NCBI GenBank assembly: GCA_903858685.1
Contig: CAIOJR010000152.1
Coordinates: 1 to 33,501, forward strand
Reading direction: 5' to 3'
Length of the DNA: 33,501 nt
From: an uncultured Caulobacterales bacterium
Lineage (GTDB): Bacteria > Pseudomonadota > Alphaproteobacteria > Caulobacterales > Caulobacteraceae
This document shows positions 16,913-24,302 of the stretch, one piece after another (the stretch's first letter is position 1; each line of letters starts with the position of its first letter). A program made the translations under genes and the position numbers. Under the pieces are notes generated by a model. That model did no database searches, was not told where the DNA came from, and was given only the letters and a program-made list of their open reading frames with translations.

Positions 16913-17809
16913 CTATTCATCGCTTGAAGTGACGACTTCGCCCGAACGAAGACTTTCGTTGAATTTACTCAGCATTCTTTCGACGTTGGGCGTCACGCCG
17001 GTAAAGAGGCGAAACGCCTCGGCAGCCTGAAGCACCGCCATGCCGCCGCCATCCAGGGTTCGACAGCCGATCGCACGCGCCGATTTCAGCAATTCCGTCT
17101 CCAAGGGCACATAGACGACGTCCGCCACCCACATCCGAGAGCGCAACAGGCTGGGCGGCAAAGGCGTTCCGGGGTGTTTCAGCATGCCGACGGGAGTCGC
17201 ATTGACCAGGCCGTCGATCCGGTCGGCAACCTGCGCCACATTGTCACATGCGGTGACGCGCCCCGGTCCAAAGGCGTCAGCCATGGTCTCGACCAACCGC
17301 CCCGCCCTTTCGCAATCAAGGTCTGACAGAAATATCTGCTGCACGCCGAGCTTCAGCAAGGCATAGGTGATGGCGGAGCCCGCCCCCCCCGCGCCCAGTT
17401 GCAGCACGGTGTTCATGCAGGCGCCGGGAAGTCCTCTTTTCAGATTTTCGCCAAATCCGGTCCAGTCGGTGTTGCATCCCACACGTCGTCCGTCCTTGAG
17501 CACCACCGTATTGACGGCCTTGAGCGCCCTGGCGTCGGGTGATAGTTCGTCCAGCAGGGCCATCACTTCCTGCTTGAAGGGATAGGTGATGTTGACGCCG
17601 GCAAAGCCCTGCGCCTGCACTTCATCCAGCACCGTCGCAAGGGCCCCATGTCCGCGCGGGTCGATATCGAGATCGAACAGGCGATAGTTGACATCAAGAC
17701 CCAGAGCCTCGCCTTCGGCCATATGAATGGACGGGCTCCGGGATTTCATGATCCCGCCCCCGATCAAGCCGACTCGATAGCTGGTAGATTTCGCCGCGGT
17801 CACATCCAC
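16913..17809 (-). CDS. Quinate/shikimate dehydrogenase, AroE family, NAD-type
   Basis: About 298 residues, AroE/shikimate dehydrogenase fold. The substrate site is visible as SRSPSIH (23-29), NITYPFKQEV with catalytic Lys79, and NTDWTGFG with Asp115. The dinucleotide motif GAGGAG (139-144) is followed by the strand IFLSDLD (163-165 DLD). NADP-using biosynthetic AroE has a basic NRT-type motif there. An Asp at this point is the feature of NAD-dependent catabolic quinate/shikimate dehydrogenases such as the Corynebacterium enzyme. NATPVGM is conserved. The GTG at 17809 is chosen for its AGGA site six bases upstream; a GTG at 17842 is possible. It is divergent from cytochrome c across a shared operator. 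It probably interconverts quinate and 3-dehydroquinate, or shikimate and 3-dehydroshikimate. Confidence 0.88.
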   Translation of the reverse strand: MDVTAAKSTSYRVGLIGGGIMKSRSPSIHMAEGEALGLDVNYRLFDLDIDPRGHGALATVLDEVQAQGFAGVNITYPFKQEVMALLDELSPDARALKAVNTVVLKDGRRVGCNTDWTGFGENLKRGLPGACMNTVLQLGAGGAGSAITYALLKLGVQQIFLSDLDCERAGRLVETMADAFGPGRVTACDNVAQVADRIDGLVNATPVGMLKHPGTPLPPSLLRSRMWVADVVYVPLETELLKSARAIGCRTLDGGGMAVLQAAEAFRLFTGVTPNVERMLSKFNESLRSGEVVTSSDE

Positions 17810-17926
17810 ATCCGTTCCTGATGGAGCGCGCAACCCTCGCACGCCCCCAAGCGGCCTAACCGCACCTGCATTGGATGCATAGCAGGCCGCCCTCCCCGAT
17901 CGCCCATTTAAAAGGGCATGATTTTA

Positions 17927-17942
17927 TATTACCCAGTTCGTA
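17927..17942. promoter_or_regulatory. Candidate TetR operator between aroE-like and cytochrome c genes
   Basis: Reading the minus strand, TACGAACTGGGTAATA matches the esterase-proximal operator at 11 of 16 positions, including nine contiguous bases (ACGAACTGG). It lies in the 207-bp divergent promoter region. Minus-strand TTGACATGG (17963-17955) nearby is also found at the TonB receptor promoter. This is the weakest of the four copies. Confidence 0.5.
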
Positions 17943-18016
17943 CAAAACTTCTTACCATGTCAACAGGGCGCTTGCCGCAGGTGTGCGCGTCCCCGCCGAT
18001 GGAGGGAACAACCGGG

Positions 18017-18349
18017 ATGAAAGGTCATCAGATCAAGGGTTTCGCTCTGGCCGCAGCCATCGCAGCCGTCGCCTTGACCACCCTGGCCCCATCAGCGCTC
18101 GCCCAGAGTGCGAGCGCCGCCAGCCTTGGCCTGCCGAGCGGAAATGGACGCGAACTGGTGGTTCGCGCCTGCACCTCGTGCCACCAGGCGGACAAGATCA
18201 CGGCTGTCGGCCACACGCCCGACCAGTGGGACCAGATCATCGGCAAGATGATCGACAAGGGGGCGAAGGCCACGGATTCAGAGCAGGACCAGATCCTGAA
18301 TTACTTGGCGAGCCATTTTCCAGCGAAGATCGCAACGACCAATCATTGA
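18017..18349 (+). CDS. Small exported c-type cytochrome
   Basis: A 110-residue periplasmic cytochrome c. The signal peptide spans about residues 1-30 (ALTTLAPSALAQ). One haem site CTSCH lies at 52-56, with Met78 (IIGKMID) as a likely axial ligand, and the ending is DQILNYLASHFP. The short C-terminal DQWDQIIGKMIDKGA pattern is usual for small cytochromes that partner quinoprotein dehydrogenases. The ATG at 18017 is preceded by GGAGG and begins a proper signal peptide; longer frames do not. It is convergent with the PQQ dehydrogenase, the stops being only 12 bp apart. It probably takes electrons from that enzyme to the respiratory chain. The operator between this gene and the aroE-like gene suggests shared control. 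Confidence 0.88.
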   Translation: MKGHQIKGFALAAAIAAVALTTLAPSALAQSASAASLGLPSGNGRELVVRACTSCHQADKITAVGHTPDQWDQIIGKMIDKGAKATDSEQDQILNYLASHFPAKIATTNH

Positions 18350-18361
18350 CGGACAGGCGCG

Positions 18362-20341
18362 TCAGCGCCCTTGCCCGGCCAGGGCGAAAGCGACGATCTC
18401 GTCGCTGGTCACCGGGCTGTCCAGAAAGCTGCCGCCGGTCGCCACGACCGCCACCATCTGTCGACCATCGCCAGACTGATAGGAAATCGGCGTCGCGTGA
18501 GCGGAGGCATCGAGCTTCCAGGTCCAGATCTCCTTGCCCGTGCGGGAGTCAAAGGCGCGGAAGCGGCTGTCGTCCGTGGCGCCGATAAACACCAGCCCAC
18601 CCGCGGTGCTGATCGATCCGCCAATATTGGGCCGACCGGTGGCGGAGACTTCAGGCGGCACATTGTCGCTGACGCCCAACGTGCTTTGCCAGGCGATCTT
18701 GCCGGTCGAGACGTCAATGGCGGTCAAAAGCCCCCATGGCGGCTGCTGGCACATCAACTTGGTGTCAGGGTTGGAGAACCGGCCGCCCGGGCCGCTGCCT
18801 CCGCCCATCTTCATGTGACCATCTGCATCCTGGGTCAGCATCTCGACCTGCCCGAGATTATTGGCGTTGACGAAATAGTAGCCCAGACCCGGATCAAAGC
18901 TTCCGCCGCCCCAGTTGGCGCCGCCCTGACGGCCGGGGAAGTTGATCGTGGGACGGTTGAAGCCCAGCGGAGTGTATGGGCCGCCGAACTTCATATTGGC
19001 GCTGGTGATCCAGTTGCGGCAATAGGCCTCCAGCTCCGGTGTAACCTTGGCGATCTCGTCCATGGAAAAGGACTGACGCGCAAAGGGCGGCGTCACAACC
19101 GGGAAGGGCTGGGTGGGTGATGATTGTTCGCCGGGCGCGTCGCTGACGGGTACGGGCCGTTCGACCACCGGGTCAATCGGCTTGCCGGTGATCCGGTCCA
19201 GCAGGAAGAACAGGCCCGACTTCGACACGACCGCCACGGCGGGCGTGACCCGGCCAGCACGCTTGACGTCAATCAGGGTCGGCGGCGCCTCCGCGTCCAT
19301 GTCCCAGATATCGTGATGGACCACCTGGAAGTGCCATTTGCGCCGCCCGGTCGCAGCGTCCAGCGCGACGATCGAGGTGGAGAACAGGTTGGCGCCCTTG
19401 CGATCGGCGCCATAGCGGTCCCAGGTCGGTGCGCCCAGCGCCATGAACACCATGTTGCGCTTCACATCCACCGTCATGAAACCCCAGGCGTTGTCGCCCG
19501 AGCGGGCTTTCCAGCTGCCCGGCTCCCAGGTGTCGGCGCCGAACTCTCCCGGTCGCGGCGTGGTGTGAAATGTCCAGACAAGCCGTCCGGTGCGCACATC
19601 AAAGGCCCGCACATCGCCATAGGCGCCCAGTTGCGGGAACTCCTGAGTCGCCGAGCCCGTGATCACCAGCCGACCCGCCACGATGGGCGGAGAGGTCATG
19701 CCATACATGCGCCCATTGTCGCCGTTCATCACGTCCGGCGTCTTCAGGTCGATCACGCCGTCCTTGCCAAAGCCGGGGACCGGCTTGCCCGTCTGCGCAT
19801 CCAGCGCAATCAGAAGGCCGTCGCGTGTGCCGAAAAGGATCTCCGCCCCCTCGCCCGCCGCGCCCGGCCAGTATTCCACGCCGCGGAGCGAAGCCTGAGC
19901 GCCATTTGGGGTGTCATAGGACCAGATTTCCTGTCCAGTGTCAGCCGAAAGCGCGACCACCTTGTGGTAAGGCGTCGAGACATACATCCGCCCGCCCACC
20001 ACCAGGGGCGTAGCCTCCGACTGGGAAAAGCGGCTGGCGCGGCGTCGATAGGGGCCCGCGCCCTCGGTCCTGCGCTGTGCCGCCTCCGCCGCCGAAGGCT
20101 CTGCGCTGGGCGCGGCCAGGTTCTGCGGTCGCATGTGATAGACCCATGCGGGTTTGAGCTGGCCGACATTGGCCGGCGTGATCTGGTCCAGGCTGGAATG
20201 GCGTTGCCCGCCGCTGTCATGACCATAGGTCGGCCAGTCGTCTCCCGCTTGCGCAGTACCTGATGCGCCAAGGGCCAAGGCCAGAGCGACGACGCCGATC
20301 AGGCGCCCTGTCTGGATGAAGCGATCATGTGGAGGTCTCAT
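18362..20341 (-). CDS. Periplasmic PQQ-dependent dehydrogenase (quinate/glucose DH-like)
   Basis: A 659-residue quinoprotein with a signal peptide (1-32, ending AQA). It has an eight-bladed propeller of the membrane glucose/quinate dehydrogenase class: DWPTYGHDSGGQRHSSLDQI, SEATPLVVGGRMYVSTPYHKVVALSADTG divided over blade one, HHDIWDMD (342-349, catalytic-type Asp) and Lys374 in VSKSGLFFLLDRITG, as in E. coli glucose dehydrogenase. It lacks the N-terminal five-helix membrane domain of QuiA or Gcd, so it is soluble and needs an electron acceptor. The adjacent cytochrome c fits. The ATG has GGGAG six bases upstream. In this cluster quinate to 3-dehydroquinate is the likely reaction, but a sugar or other cyclic alcohol is possible. 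Confidence 0.9.
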   Translation of the reverse strand: MRPPHDRFIQTGRLIGVVALALALGASGTAQAGDDWPTYGHDSGGQRHSSLDQITPANVGQLKPAWVYHMRPQNLAAPSAEPSAAEAAQRRTEGAGPYRRRASRFSQSEATPLVVGGRMYVSTPYHKVVALSADTGQEIWSYDTPNGAQASLRGVEYWPGAAGEGAEILFGTRDGLLIALDAQTGKPVPGFGKDGVIDLKTPDVMNGDNGRMYGMTSPPIVAGRLVITGSATQEFPQLGAYGDVRAFDVRTGRLVWTFHTTPRPGEFGADTWEPGSWKARSGDNAWGFMTVDVKRNMVFMALGAPTWDRYGADRKGANLFSTSIVALDAATGRRKWHFQVVHHDIWDMDAEAPPTLIDVKRAGRVTPAVAVVSKSGLFFLLDRITGKPIDPVVERPVPVSDAPGEQSSPTQPFPVVTPPFARQSFSMDEIAKVTPELEAYCRNWITSANMKFGGPYTPLGFNRPTINFPGRQGGANWGGGSFDPGLGYYFVNANNLGQVEMLTQDADGHMKMGGGSGPGGRFSNPDTKLMCQQPPWGLLTAIDVSTGKIAWQSTLGVSDNVPPEVSATGRPNIGGSISTAGGLVFIGATDDSRFRAFDSRTGKEIWTWKLDASAHATPISYQSGDGRQMVAVVATGGSFLDSPVTSDEIVAFALAGQGR

Positions 20342-20455
20342 CTGTTTCTCCCAAGACTCGCCCGGGCCGTGTCATCCGGCCCTGGACTGTACTGTTGCAC
20401 ATCACCCGGTCAGGATGGCGCAAGCCCCCGGACTGAACGAGCGAGCCATAAACCA

Positions 20456-20485
20456 ATTTTACTGTACTCACTAGTTGGTTCACAA
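20456..20485 (-). promoter_or_regulatory. Promoter and operator between PQQ dehydrogenase and dehydroquinase
   Basis: On the minus strand TTGTGA (20485-20480) and TAAAAT (20461-20456) are spaced by 18 bases. The spacer is nearly filled by AACCAACTAGTGAGTA, the complement of TACTCACTAGTTGGTT (20465-20480), which matches the esterase-proximal operator at 11 of 16 positions. The site would repress the PQQ dehydrogenase promoter and, from its central position, probably the divergent dehydroquinase promoter. Confidence 0.65.
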
Positions 20486-20567
20486 CGCTTGCGAGATCGG
20501 CTAATCAGAAACTCCGGCAGGGGCGCGGGCCGCAGCAGACGGCCCCGAACGTCGAATGGAGGAAATC

Positions 20568-21014
20568 ATGTCGCGCGCGATCTACGTCCTGAACGGCCCG
20601 AACCTGAACCTTCTGGGCGAACGCCAGCCTGAAATCTACGGCAGCCAGACCCTGGCAGATGTCGAGACGCTATGCCGCTCCGTCGCCGAACCTCTGGGCT
20701 TCGAGCTGCGTTTTCACCAGACCAACGCCGAGCACGTGATGATCGATCTGCTGCAGGAAGCGCGCAGATCGGCAGGCATCGCCATCAATCCGGCGGCCTT
20801 CTGCTACAATTCCGTGCCTGTGCTGGACGCCATGAAGATGTGTGTCTGCCCGATTGTGGAGGTTCACATCTCCAACATCCACAGGCGCGAGGCGGAATGG
20901 CGCTCTCATACGATCCTGACGGTGGCCGCCACCGGCATGATCAGCGGACTGGGCGTGGCGGGTTACGGGCTGGCGGTGCAGTTCCTGGCGGGGCTTGCTC
21001 AAAAGCCTGGCTGA
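20568..21014 (+). CDS. aroQ: Type II 3-dehydroquinate dehydratase family protein
   Basis: A 148-residue type II dehydroquinase, the usual length, which forms dodecamers and converts 3-dehydroquinate to 3-dehydroshikimate. NGPNLNLLGERQPEIYG supplies Asn12, Arg19 and Tyr24; INPAAF supplies Asn74; VEVHISN supplies His100; Arg112 follows. The odd point is Tyr80 (FCYNS), where the family has a conserved His in a THTS-type motif. The ATG at 20568 follows GGAGGAAATC, a good ribosome site. It begins an operon with the MFS carrier (81 bp gap) and tetR. Catabolic context with PQQ dehydrogenase suggests a quinate role (QuiB-like) rather than aromatic biosynthesis. The His change leaves the substrate slightly uncertain. 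Confidence 0.88.
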   Translation: MSRAIYVLNGPNLNLLGERQPEIYGSQTLADVETLCRSVAEPLGFELRFHQTNAEHVMIDLLQEARRSAGIAINPAAFCYNSVPVLDAMKMCVCPIVEVHISNIHRREAEWRSHTILTVAATGMISGLGVAGYGLAVQFLAGLAQKPG

Positions 21015-21095
21015 GCCGACGCTCGATCCTGAAATCAAATCAGCGGAACACTGCGACGACGCGCAAACACGATCCTAAAGGGACGACCAACCGAG

Positions 21096-22394
21096 ATGTC
21101 CAATGCCGCCAAATCCAGCCGCGTCCGACTTGGCGTGCTGGCGCTTCTGACCGCAGGCACCGCCATCAACTATCTTGACCGCTCTGTCATCAGCGTGGCC
21201 GCCCCCCTGATGAGCAAGGATCTGGGTCTGAACGCAGCCCTTATGGGGCTGGTCTTCTCCGCCTTTTCCTGGACCTACGCCGCATCGCAGATCCCCGGCG
21301 GCATCCTGCTGGACCGGCTCGGCGTGCGGATGACCTACTTCTTCTCCGTGACCATCTGGTCGACCTTCACCCTGCTGCAAGGCCTGACCGGCGGGCTGGC
21401 AGGGCTCCTGGCTTGCCGCCTCGGGCTGGGGGTCGCCGAGGCGCCCTGCTATCCCTGCAACAGCAACATCCTCTCCACCTGGTTTCCGCAGAATGAGCGG
21501 GCCAGCGCGACGGGCGTCTATTCGGTAGGTCAATATGCAGGCCTGGCGTTTTTCAGCCCGGTTCTGTTCTGGATTTCAGGGGCGCTGGGCTGGCGGGCGC
21601 TGTTTATGATTGTCGGCGCCATCGGCATCGCCTTTGGCGGCGTCTGGCTTGCGGCCTATCGGGACCCGGGAAAGAGCAAGCGCGTGAATCAGGCCGAACT
21701 GGAGCATATCGCTGCTGGCGGCGGTCTAGGCGACACAGCGGTAAAGCCGCCATTTCGCTGGAAGAATGTGGCCTTTCTCCTTCGCCAGCGTCAGGTCGTA
21801 GGCGCCGCAATAGGTCAGTTCGCCGGCAATTCGACACTGGTCTTCTTCCTCACCTGGTTCCCCACCTATCTGGCGACAGAGCGTCATATGGGCTGGCTGA
21901 AGGTGGGGCTGTTCGCCATCCTGCCCTTCATCGCCGCCTCTGTTGGCGTCGTGTCGGGCGGCTTGGCGTCAGACTGGCTCTTACGCAGGACCGGGTCGGC
22001 CAGCATTGCGCGCAAGCTGCCCATCATTACCGGCCTGTTGCTGACCTCGCTGATCGCGACCGCCAATTTCATGCATGACGACCGGCTGGTGATCGCGGTC
22101 ATGTCCATCGCCTTCTTCGGGCAGGGTATGGTCAATCTGGGCTGGACTCTTCTGACCGATATTGCGCCCAAGCGCCTGATCGGGCTGACCGCGGGCCTGT
22201 TCAATCTGTGTGCGAATCTGGCGGGAATCGTCACGCCCCTGGTGATCGGACTTGTGGTGGCGGCTACGGGGTCGTTTGTGATGGCTCTGGCCTTCATCAC
22301 CGTGGTGGCCCTGATCGGCGTGGCGTCCTACGGCGTCATTCTGGGTCCGGTCGTGCGCGTAGAGTTTGACGAGACGGCCCAAGCTGGCCAATAG
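21096..22394 (+). CDS. MFS transporter, anion:cation symporter (ACS) type
   Basis: A 432-residue inner-membrane transporter with 12 predicted helices. It has the ACS family opening TAINYLDRSVISVAAPLMSKD, the loop LLDRLGVRMTYFFS (motif A-like), RLGLGVAEAPCYPCN in helix 4, and TWFPTYLATERHM in the second half. Relatives carry organic acids such as glucarate, galactonate, phthalate or 4-hydroxybenzoate with protons. Between a dehydroquinase and a TetR regulator, it most likely imports quinate, 3-dehydroquinate or shikimate. The ATG follows AAGGGA at a longish spacing. It shares an operon with aroQ upstream and tetR 68 bp downstream. Confidence 0.9.
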   Translation: MSNAAKSSRVRLGVLALLTAGTAINYLDRSVISVAAPLMSKDLGLNAALMGLVFSAFSWTYAASQIPGGILLDRLGVRMTYFFSVTIWSTFTLLQGLTGGLAGLLACRLGLGVAEAPCYPCNSNILSTWFPQNERASATGVYSVGQYAGLAFFSPVLFWISGALGWRALFMIVGAIGIAFGGVWLAAYRDPGKSKRVNQAELEHIAAGGGLGDTAVKPPFRWKNVAFLLRQRQVVGAAIGQFAGNSTLVFFLTWFPTYLATERHMGWLKVGLFAILPFIAASVGVVSGGLASDWLLRRTGSASIARKLPIITGLLLTSLIATANFMHDDRLVIAVMSIAFFGQGMVNLGWTLLTDIAPKRLIGLTAGLFNLCANLAGIVTPLVIGLVVAATGSFVMALAFITVVALIGVASYGVILGPVVRVEFDETAQAGQ

Positions 22395-22462
22395 GTCTCG
22401 TTGTCGACACCAAAGCAGCCCAAGCGCTATAGGGGGGCTGCAACAGCGAGGAAGACATATAA

Positions 22463-23164
22463 GTGGCGCGCGATGGTCTGAAGCGAAAATCAACTCCGGC
22501 GACCACCCTGCCGAGCCGCCGCGCCAAGCCTTCCGCCAGCGAGCGCACGCGGATCAATGATCCAGACCGCACCAGGGCGGACATCCTTGATGTCGCCACC
22601 CAGGAGTTCTCTGAAAAGGGGCTGTCCGGCGCCCGGATGGACGAGATCGCCGAGCGGACGCGCACATCCAAGCGCATGATCTACTACTATTTCGAGAGCA
22701 AGGAAGGCCTCTACCGGGCCGTGATCGAAGAGTGCTATCGTCGCATCCGCAATATCGAGAGCACCTTTGACGTCGAGCATAAGCCGCCGCTGGAGGCGCT
22801 GGCCGAACATGTGCGCTTCACCTTCGACTACCAGCTCGCCAATCCTGACTTTGTGCGGCTGGTCATGGTGGAAAATATCCATCACGCCAACCACATCGCC
22901 CAACTGTCTGAAATCCAGCAGGCGGAGATGAGTGATATCGACCCCCTCAGGCGCATCATCCAGCGCGGCGTCGAAGAAGGGGTGATCCGCAAGGATGTGA
23001 CGCCGATCGACGTCCACATGTCGATCTCCGCACTCAGCTTTTTCAATGTGGCCAACCGGGCCACCTTCTCCACCATCTTCAAGATCGACATGACCTCCCC
23101 CGCCGCGACCGCAGCACGGCGTGAATCCGTCACCCAGATGATCATCAAAGCCGTGGCGGTCTGA
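22463..23164 (+). CDS. TetR-family transcriptional regulator
   Basis: A 233-residue repressor. After a basic 30-residue tail comes the TetR DNA-binding domain: ADILDVATQEFSEKG, helix-turn-helix ARMDEIAERTRTSKRMIYYY (about 58-77), then FESKEGLYRAV. A helical ligand-binding domain with a C-terminal segment of the TetR_C type follows. The start is GTG at 22463, with GAGGAAG eight bases upstream. It is the third gene of the aroQ-MFS-tetR unit. A near-perfect palindrome lies 56 bp after its stop, in front of the esterase, and related sites occur in three other promoters of the cluster. I infer that it represses these and is released by a pathway ligand. Confidence 0.92.
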   Translation: MARDGLKRKSTPATTLPSRRAKPSASERTRINDPDRTRADILDVATQEFSEKGLSGARMDEIAERTRTSKRMIYYYFESKEGLYRAVIEECYRRIRNIESTFDVEHKPPLEALAEHVRFTFDYQLANPDFVRLVMVENIHHANHIAQLSEIQQAEMSDIDPLRRIIQRGVEEGVIRKDVTPIDVHMSISALSFFNVANRATFSTIFKIDMTSPAATAARRESVTQMIIKAVAV

Positions 23165-23220
23165 CGCCACGCTTGTCGCAGAGATTGATTTTCTGCCGAC
23201 GAAGCCACATCATCCCGGTT

Positions 23221-23241
23221 AACGAACTGGTTCGTTTTAAT
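23221..23241 (+). promoter_or_regulatory. Operator palindrome and -10 box before the esterase
   Basis: AACGAACTGGTTCGTT (23221-23236) has perfect 7-base half sites around a 2-base centre, the typical size of a TetR-type operator. TTTAAT (23236-23241) could be the -10 box, and no good -35 is seen. A further overlapping inverted repeat GGTTCG-7-CGAACC spans 23229-23247. It lies about 40 bp before the esterase start and is the best of four related copies. Confidence 0.7.
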
Positions 23242-23273
23242 CGAACCGGACGAGATGACCGGGAGACGCCACA

Positions 23274-24302
23274 ATGACCTCTAAGACCCTTCTCGTCCTC
23301 AGCGCCGCCATGGCGGTCGCGTTTGGCTTGTCGGCCGTCGGCGCGATCGCCCAGCCGGTTCCGTCAACGCCGCAATATCCCGGCCATGATGCGACCTTTG
23401 CAGGCGGCGTCACGGGTCGACCGGATGTGACCTACTCGACCGTGGTCGGCTATCGCCCCCTGACGCTCGACCTCTACATGCCTTCCGCGCCCGGCCCGCA
23501 TCCGCTGGTCGTCTATGTCCATGGCGGCGGCTGGGAGCGGGGCGAGAAGCGACTGGCCGGCACCTTTGTCAGCTGGCCGGACACGCTGGCCAGTATTGCC
23601 GCGCGCGGATATGTCGTCGCCAGCGTCAGCTATCGCCTGAGCGGAGAGGCCCGCTTCCCTGCCGCGGTCACAGACGTCAAGACTGCCCTCGCCTTCCTGC
23701 GCGCCCATGCGCAAACCTATGGCATCGAGCCCGGCCGCGCAGTCATCTGGGGGGCGTCGGCGGGCGGCCAGCTGGCGACATTGGTCGGGGCGACCTGCGG
23801 GGTGGCCGCCTTTGCGCCACGGGCGCCTGCGGATGTTCCCGCAGCGAACCTCCCCGCTGACGCCGAGTGCGTGCAGGGTGTGATCGACTGGTATGGCGTG
23901 ACCAATTTCGGCATCCAGAACGCCCACGCGCCCGCTGCAACTGCGCCAGTCGCATCGTCCACAACCGGGCGATATTTTGGATGCGAGCCCGGCGCCTGCC
24001 CTGCGGGCCTGATGGAATCGGCGGGGCCGATCCCCTATCTGACGGCCAAGTCGCCTCCCTTCCTGATCATCCACGGCGCCATGGACCGTCAGGTGCCGGT
24101 CGAAGAATCCCGATCGCTCAAGGCGGCGCTGGACGCCAAGGGCGTGGCGGCCGATCTGTTGATCATCCCCGACGTCGACCACAGTTTCGTGGCACCGACG
24201 CCAGAGCGCGGCCGTGAGGTCAACACCATCGTCATGCAACGGGTGAACCAGTTCCTCGACGAGATCCTTCCCGTGAAGCGCCGCCAAGGGGCCGGTGAGT
24301 GA
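23274..24302 (+). CDS. Exported alpha/beta hydrolase, feruloyl-esterase-like (BD-FAE type)
   Basis: A 342-residue secreted or periplasmic esterase. The signal peptide is about residues 1-26 (FGLSAVGAIA). The mature part has the oxyanion motif HGGGW (83-87), the nucleophile elbow GASAG with Ser162, an acid in HGAMDRQVPV and the catalytic His in DVDHSFV. The pattern SIAARGYVVASVSYRL plus FPAAVTDVKTALAFLRAHA is that of the BD-FAE / HSL-like group, which includes feruloyl esterases. In a quinate-type cluster this suggests cleavage of hydroxycinnamoyl-quinate (chlorogenate-like) esters. The ATG follows GGGAG. The stop overlaps the start of the VOC gene (GTGA), so they are translationally coupled. 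Confidence 0.88.
   Translation: MTSKTLLVLSAAMAVAFGLSAVGAIAQPVPSTPQYPGHDATFAGGVTGRPDVTYSTVVGYRPLTLDLYMPSAPGPHPLVVYVHGGGWERGEKRLAGTFVSWPDTLASIAARGYVVASVSYRLSGEARFPAAVTDVKTALAFLRAHAQTYGIEPGRAVIWGASAGGQLATLVGATCGVAAFAPRAPADVPAANLPADAECVQGVIDWYGVTNFGIQNAHAPAATAPVASSTTGRYFGCEPGACPAGLMESAGPIPYLTAKSPPFLIIHGAMDRQVPVEESRSLKAALDAKGVAADLLIIPDVDHSFVAPTPERGREVNTIVMQRVNQFLDEILPVKRRQGAGE

Noticed and set aside
19124-20263. 379-codon open frame on the plus strand
   Set aside because: It is antisense to the PQQ dehydrogenase and no start signal or domain is seen.
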